Below are positions 62,301 through 64,000 of a DNA stretch of 64,000 nucleotides, piece after piece. Below the pieces are notes generated by a model. That model was not told where the DNA came from and searched no databases. It was given only the letters and a program-made list of their open reading frames with translations. This DNA comes from UBA3537 sp965658025 (GTDB taxonomy: Bacteria; Bacteroidota; Bacteroidia; Flavobacteriales; Flavobacteriaceae): the NCBI GenBank assembly GCA_965658025.1, contig CBFHQL010000006.1, positions 62,001 through 126,000 on the forward strand, in the 5' to 3' direction. The translations under genes and the position numbers were made by a program. Positions within the stretch are counted from its first letter, which is position 1, and each line of letters opens with the position of its first letter.

Positions 62301-63691
62301 ATTTGAAAACGGTTAAAGGAAAAGACAACGAAGGAAACGACGTTGATATCGTCATTTCTAGAACCTCAGAAATCAAATTAGTCGACAAGAAAACAGGAAT
62401 CGTACTCAGTACAAACAACATCCCTTATGGGTCTACCATTTTTGTCAAAAATGGTCAAAAACTGAAAAAAGGTACAGTCGTTTGTCAGTGGGATCCATAT
62501 AACGGTGTGATTATTTCTGAATTCTCTGGAAAAGTTCGTTTTGAAAACATCGAGCAAGGGGTGACTTATCAAGTAGAAATTGATGAGCAAACCGGTTTCC
62601 AAGAGAAAGTAATTTCTGAATCTAGAAACAAAAAGCTCATTCCTACATTACATATCGAAGATGGAAAAGGTGGTGTGATTCGTTCATACAACCTTCCAGT
62701 AGGAGCGCACTTGATGGTAGAGGATAATGAAAAAATCAACATTGGAAAGATTTTGGTTAAGATTCCTCGTAAATCTTCTAAAGCTGGTGATATTACAGGT
62801 GGTCTTCCACGTGTAACCGAATTATTCGAAGCACGTAACCCATCCAACCCAGCGGTGGTGAGTGAAATTGATGGTGTGGTTTCTTTTGGTAAAATCAAAA
62901 GAGGTAACCGAGAAATCATTATTGAATCTAAAACTGGTGATATCAAGAAATACTTAGTCAAACTTTCTAACCAAATCTTGGTACAAGAGAATGACTTCGT
63001 AAAAGCTGGAATGCCACTTTCTGATGGCTCGGTAACACCAAACGATATCTTAAACATCAAAGGCCCATCTGCAGTACAACAATATCTTGTGAACGAAGTT
63101 CAAGAAGTATACCGTCTGCAAGGGGTGAAAATCAACGACAAGCACTTTGAAGTTGTGGTTCGTCAGATGATGCGTAAAGTACGAATTGAAGATTCTGGAG
63201 ATACAATCTTCTTAGAAAACCAATTGGTACACAAATCGGATTTTATTGATGAAAACGATGATATTTTTGGTAAGAAAGTTATCGAGGATGCCGGTGATTC
63301 TGCAACGCTTAAAGCAGGACAAATTGTTACTGCACGTGAGCTTAGAGATGAAAACTCGATTTTGAAACGTGAAGACAAAACACTTGTTTCTGCACGTGAT
63401 GTTCGTCCAGCGACTGCAACACCAATTTTACAAGGGATAACACGAGCTTCTTTGCAAACGAAGTCGTTTATTTCTGCAGCATCGTTCCAGGAAACTACAA
63501 AAGTACTGAACGAAGCCGCTGTAAATGGTAAAGTAGACACACTAGAAGGACTCAAAGAAAATGTGATTGTTGGACACCGTATTCCAGCAGGAACAGGCCT
63601 TAGAGTTTATGACAACATGATTGTTGGCTCTAGTGAAGAACTAGAATCTTTGATGAAAGCTAAAGAAGAAAAACAGGAGTTTAATTTATAA
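59384..63691 (+). CDS. rpoC: DNA-directed RNA polymerase beta' subunit
   Basis: The beta' subunit carries the catalytic Mg2+ site: NADFDGD is at residues 475-481, with three metal-binding Asp. An N-terminal zinc-binding C-A-C-G...C-D-R-C is near residues 65-90. A second cysteine group (C-E-A-K-T-G-I-C-A-K-C) is near 905. The 1435-residue length fits the phylum. It ends 3 bases before the DUF3467 gene, which is probably in the same transcript. Confidence 0.98.
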   Translation: MARKQDNTTQKKFNKISIGLASPESILADSRGEVLKPETINYRTHKPERDGLFCERIFGPVKDYECACGKYKRIRYKGIICDRCGVEVTEKKVRRERVGHINLVVPVAHIWYFRSLPNKIGYLLGLPSKKLDMIIYYERYVVIQPGTAENEEGEPVKKMDFLTEEEYLNIMEALPQENQYLEDSDPNKFIAKMGAECLIELLSRINLEELSFELRHKANTETSKQRKTEALKRLQVVEALKDGNQNRENKPEWMIMKAIPVIPPELRPLVPLDGGRFATSDLNDLYRRVIIRNNRLKRLVEIKAPEVILRNEKRMLQESVDSLFDNTRKSSAVKTDSNRPLKSLSDSLKGKQGRFRQNLLGKRVDYSARSVIVVGPELKLFECGLPKNMAAELYKPFIIRKLIERGIVKTVKSAKKIIDKKEPVVWDILENVLKGHPVLLNRAPTLHRLGIQAFQPKLIEGKAIQLHPLVCTAFNADFDGDQMAVHLPLGPEAILEAQLLMLASHNILNPANGSPVTVPSQDMVLGLYYMTKLRKSTKDVKITGEGLTFYSPEEVIIAYNEKRVDLNAQIRVRTEDFNDEGELATQIIKTTVGRVLFNEKVPAAAGYINEVLTKKSLRDIIHGILKATSVPETAAFLDEIKSLGYNFAFKGGLSFSLGDIIIPQEKHAMIDSANKQVDGIMANYNMGLITNNERYNQVIDIWTSTNAELTELSMKRIREDQQGFNSVYMMLDSGARGSKEQIRQLTGMRGLMAKPKKSNAGGGEIIENPILSNFKEGLSILEYFISTHGARKGLADTALKTADAGYLTRRLVDVSQDVIVNTDDCGTLRGITVTSLKKNEEVVEKLEERIVGRTSLDDVYDPITEELLVAAGEHISEAIAKKIEASPIDSIEVRSALTCEAKTGICAKCYGRNLATGKMVQKGEAVGVVAAQSIGEPGTQLTLRTFHVGGIAGNISEENNLAAKFDGVAEIEDLKTVKGKDNEGNDVDIVISRTSEIKLVDKKTGIVLSTNNIPYGSTIFVKNGQKLKKGTVVCQWDPYNGVIISEFSGKVRFENIEQGVTYQVEIDEQTGFQEKVISESRNKKLIPTLHIEDGKGGVIRSYNLPVGAHLMVEDNEKINIGKILVKIPRKSSKAGDITGGLPRVTELFEARNPSNPAVVSEIDGVVSFGKIKRGNREIIIESKTGDIKKYLVKLSNQILVQENDFVKAGMPLSDGSVTPNDILNIKGPSAVQQYLVNEVQEVYRLQGVKINDKHFEVVVRQMMRKVRIEDSGDTIFLENQLVHKSDFIDENDDIFGKKVIEDAGDSATLKAGQIVTARELRDENSILKREDKTLVSARDVRPATATPILQGITRASLQTKSFISAASFQETTKVLNEAAVNGKVDTLEGLKENVIVGHRIPAGTGLRVYDNMIVGSSEELESLMKAKEEKQEFNL

Positions 63692-63694
63692 GTT

Positions 63695-64000
63695 ATGAGC
63701 GATTCAGAACAAAAACAAAAAGGCCAAATAAATATTGAATTGGATGCTTCGGTTGCCGAAGGTACCTATTCTAACTTGGCCATTATTAACCATTCTGTAT
63801 CTGAGTTTGTGGTTGACTTTGTCAATATTATGCCCGGAATTCCGAAAAGCAAAGTGAAGTCCAGAATTATCTTGACCCCACAACATGCCAAACGACTTTC
63901 TAAGGCCTTGCAGGACAATGTTAAACGTTTTGAACAAGCTCATGGCGAAATCAAAGATTATGATAAACCACCAGTACCACTCAATTTTGGGCCTACTGGT
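63695..64000 (+). CDS. DUF3467 family protein, 3' end cut off
   Basis: The frame is open for 102 codons to the end of the window and shows the DUF3467 pattern: G-Q-I-N-I-E-L, A-E-G-T-Y-S-N-L-A-I-I, S-E-F-V-V-D-F, K-V-K-S-R-I-I-L-T-P. Family members are about 100-110 residues, so only the last few codons are missing. It starts 3 bases after rpoC, the common place in Bacteroidota. Function is unknown. Confidence 0.88.
   Translation, partial: MSDSEQKQKGQINIELDASVAEGTYSNLAIINHSVSEFVVDFVNIMPGIPKSKVKSRIILTPQHAKRLSKALQDNVKRFEQAHGEIKDYDKPPVPLNFGPTG

Noticed and set aside
1..64000. CRISPR arrays, insertion sequences, prophage or toxin-antitoxin modules
   Set aside because: No regular direct repeats, transposase, phage or toxin-like genes were seen on either strand.

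Overview
The window is about 64 kb of a low-GC Bacteroidota chromosome, almost certainly from the family Flavobacteriaceae. The evidence is: Bacteroidota-type promoters (TAnnTTTG -7 boxes) before many genes; almost no Shine-Dalgarno sequences except a perfect one before rpsU; many family-typical hypothetical proteins (DUF1684, DUF2851, DUF3467, DUF4920, DUF1343); and a DnaJ with only two CXXCXGXG motifs. The genus cannot be fixed by reading alone. Gene density is high, no intergenic gap exceeds about 300 bases, and there is no insertion sequence, prophage or CRISPR array.

Left part (1-23.8 kb): mostly housekeeping genes. These are the end of purM, prfA-pyrF, a secreted thioredoxin-fold protein, an OmpA-family gene broken by one in-frame stop, an Lrp regulator, crcB, a dipeptidyl-peptidase III-like lipoprotein, a MazG-like protein, ilvE, mnmD, a TIGR01777 epimerase, grpE-dnaJ, a NatAB-like ABC exporter, a sigma-54-type response regulator without a DNA-binding domain, an M28 peptidase, kdsA and typA.

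Middle part (23.8-48.5 kb): first a small surface-glycoconjugate cluster (flippase, phosphoethanolamine-transferase-like enzyme, GT4 and GT2 glycosyltransferases, a 2-oxoglutarate oxygenase). Then come ftsE, an overlapping TPR/outer-membrane-barrel gene pair, several enzymes and membrane proteins, a LolCE/FtsX-type permease, a CBS-like PLP enzyme and a K+ channel. Between the K+ channel and a Na+/alanine symporter lies the one clearly accessory patch (43.5-44.8 kb). It holds a strongly folded non-coding element with a three-way junction and two small lipoprotein genes. Those lipoprotein genes share an unusual composite promoter with the broken OmpA gene 40 kb away.

Right part (48.5-64 kb): the translation and transcription core in conserved order: rpsU, xerC-like recombinase, hpf, tRNA-Thr/Tyr/Gly/Thr, tuf, tRNA-Trp, secE, nusG, rplK, rplA, rplJ, rplL, rpoB, rpoC, and the start of a DUF3467 gene. 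The tRNA-tuf arrangement matches that of Escherichia coli. Hairpins sit at the promoter of the tRNA block, after tuf, before rplK, and between rplL and rpoB.

No complete new defence or biosynthetic system is visible. The most promising leads are the folded element with its lipoprotein genes, the repeated GTT-N9-TGTGAC-N17-GTCTWA promoter, and the isolated nonsense codon in the OmpA-family gene.
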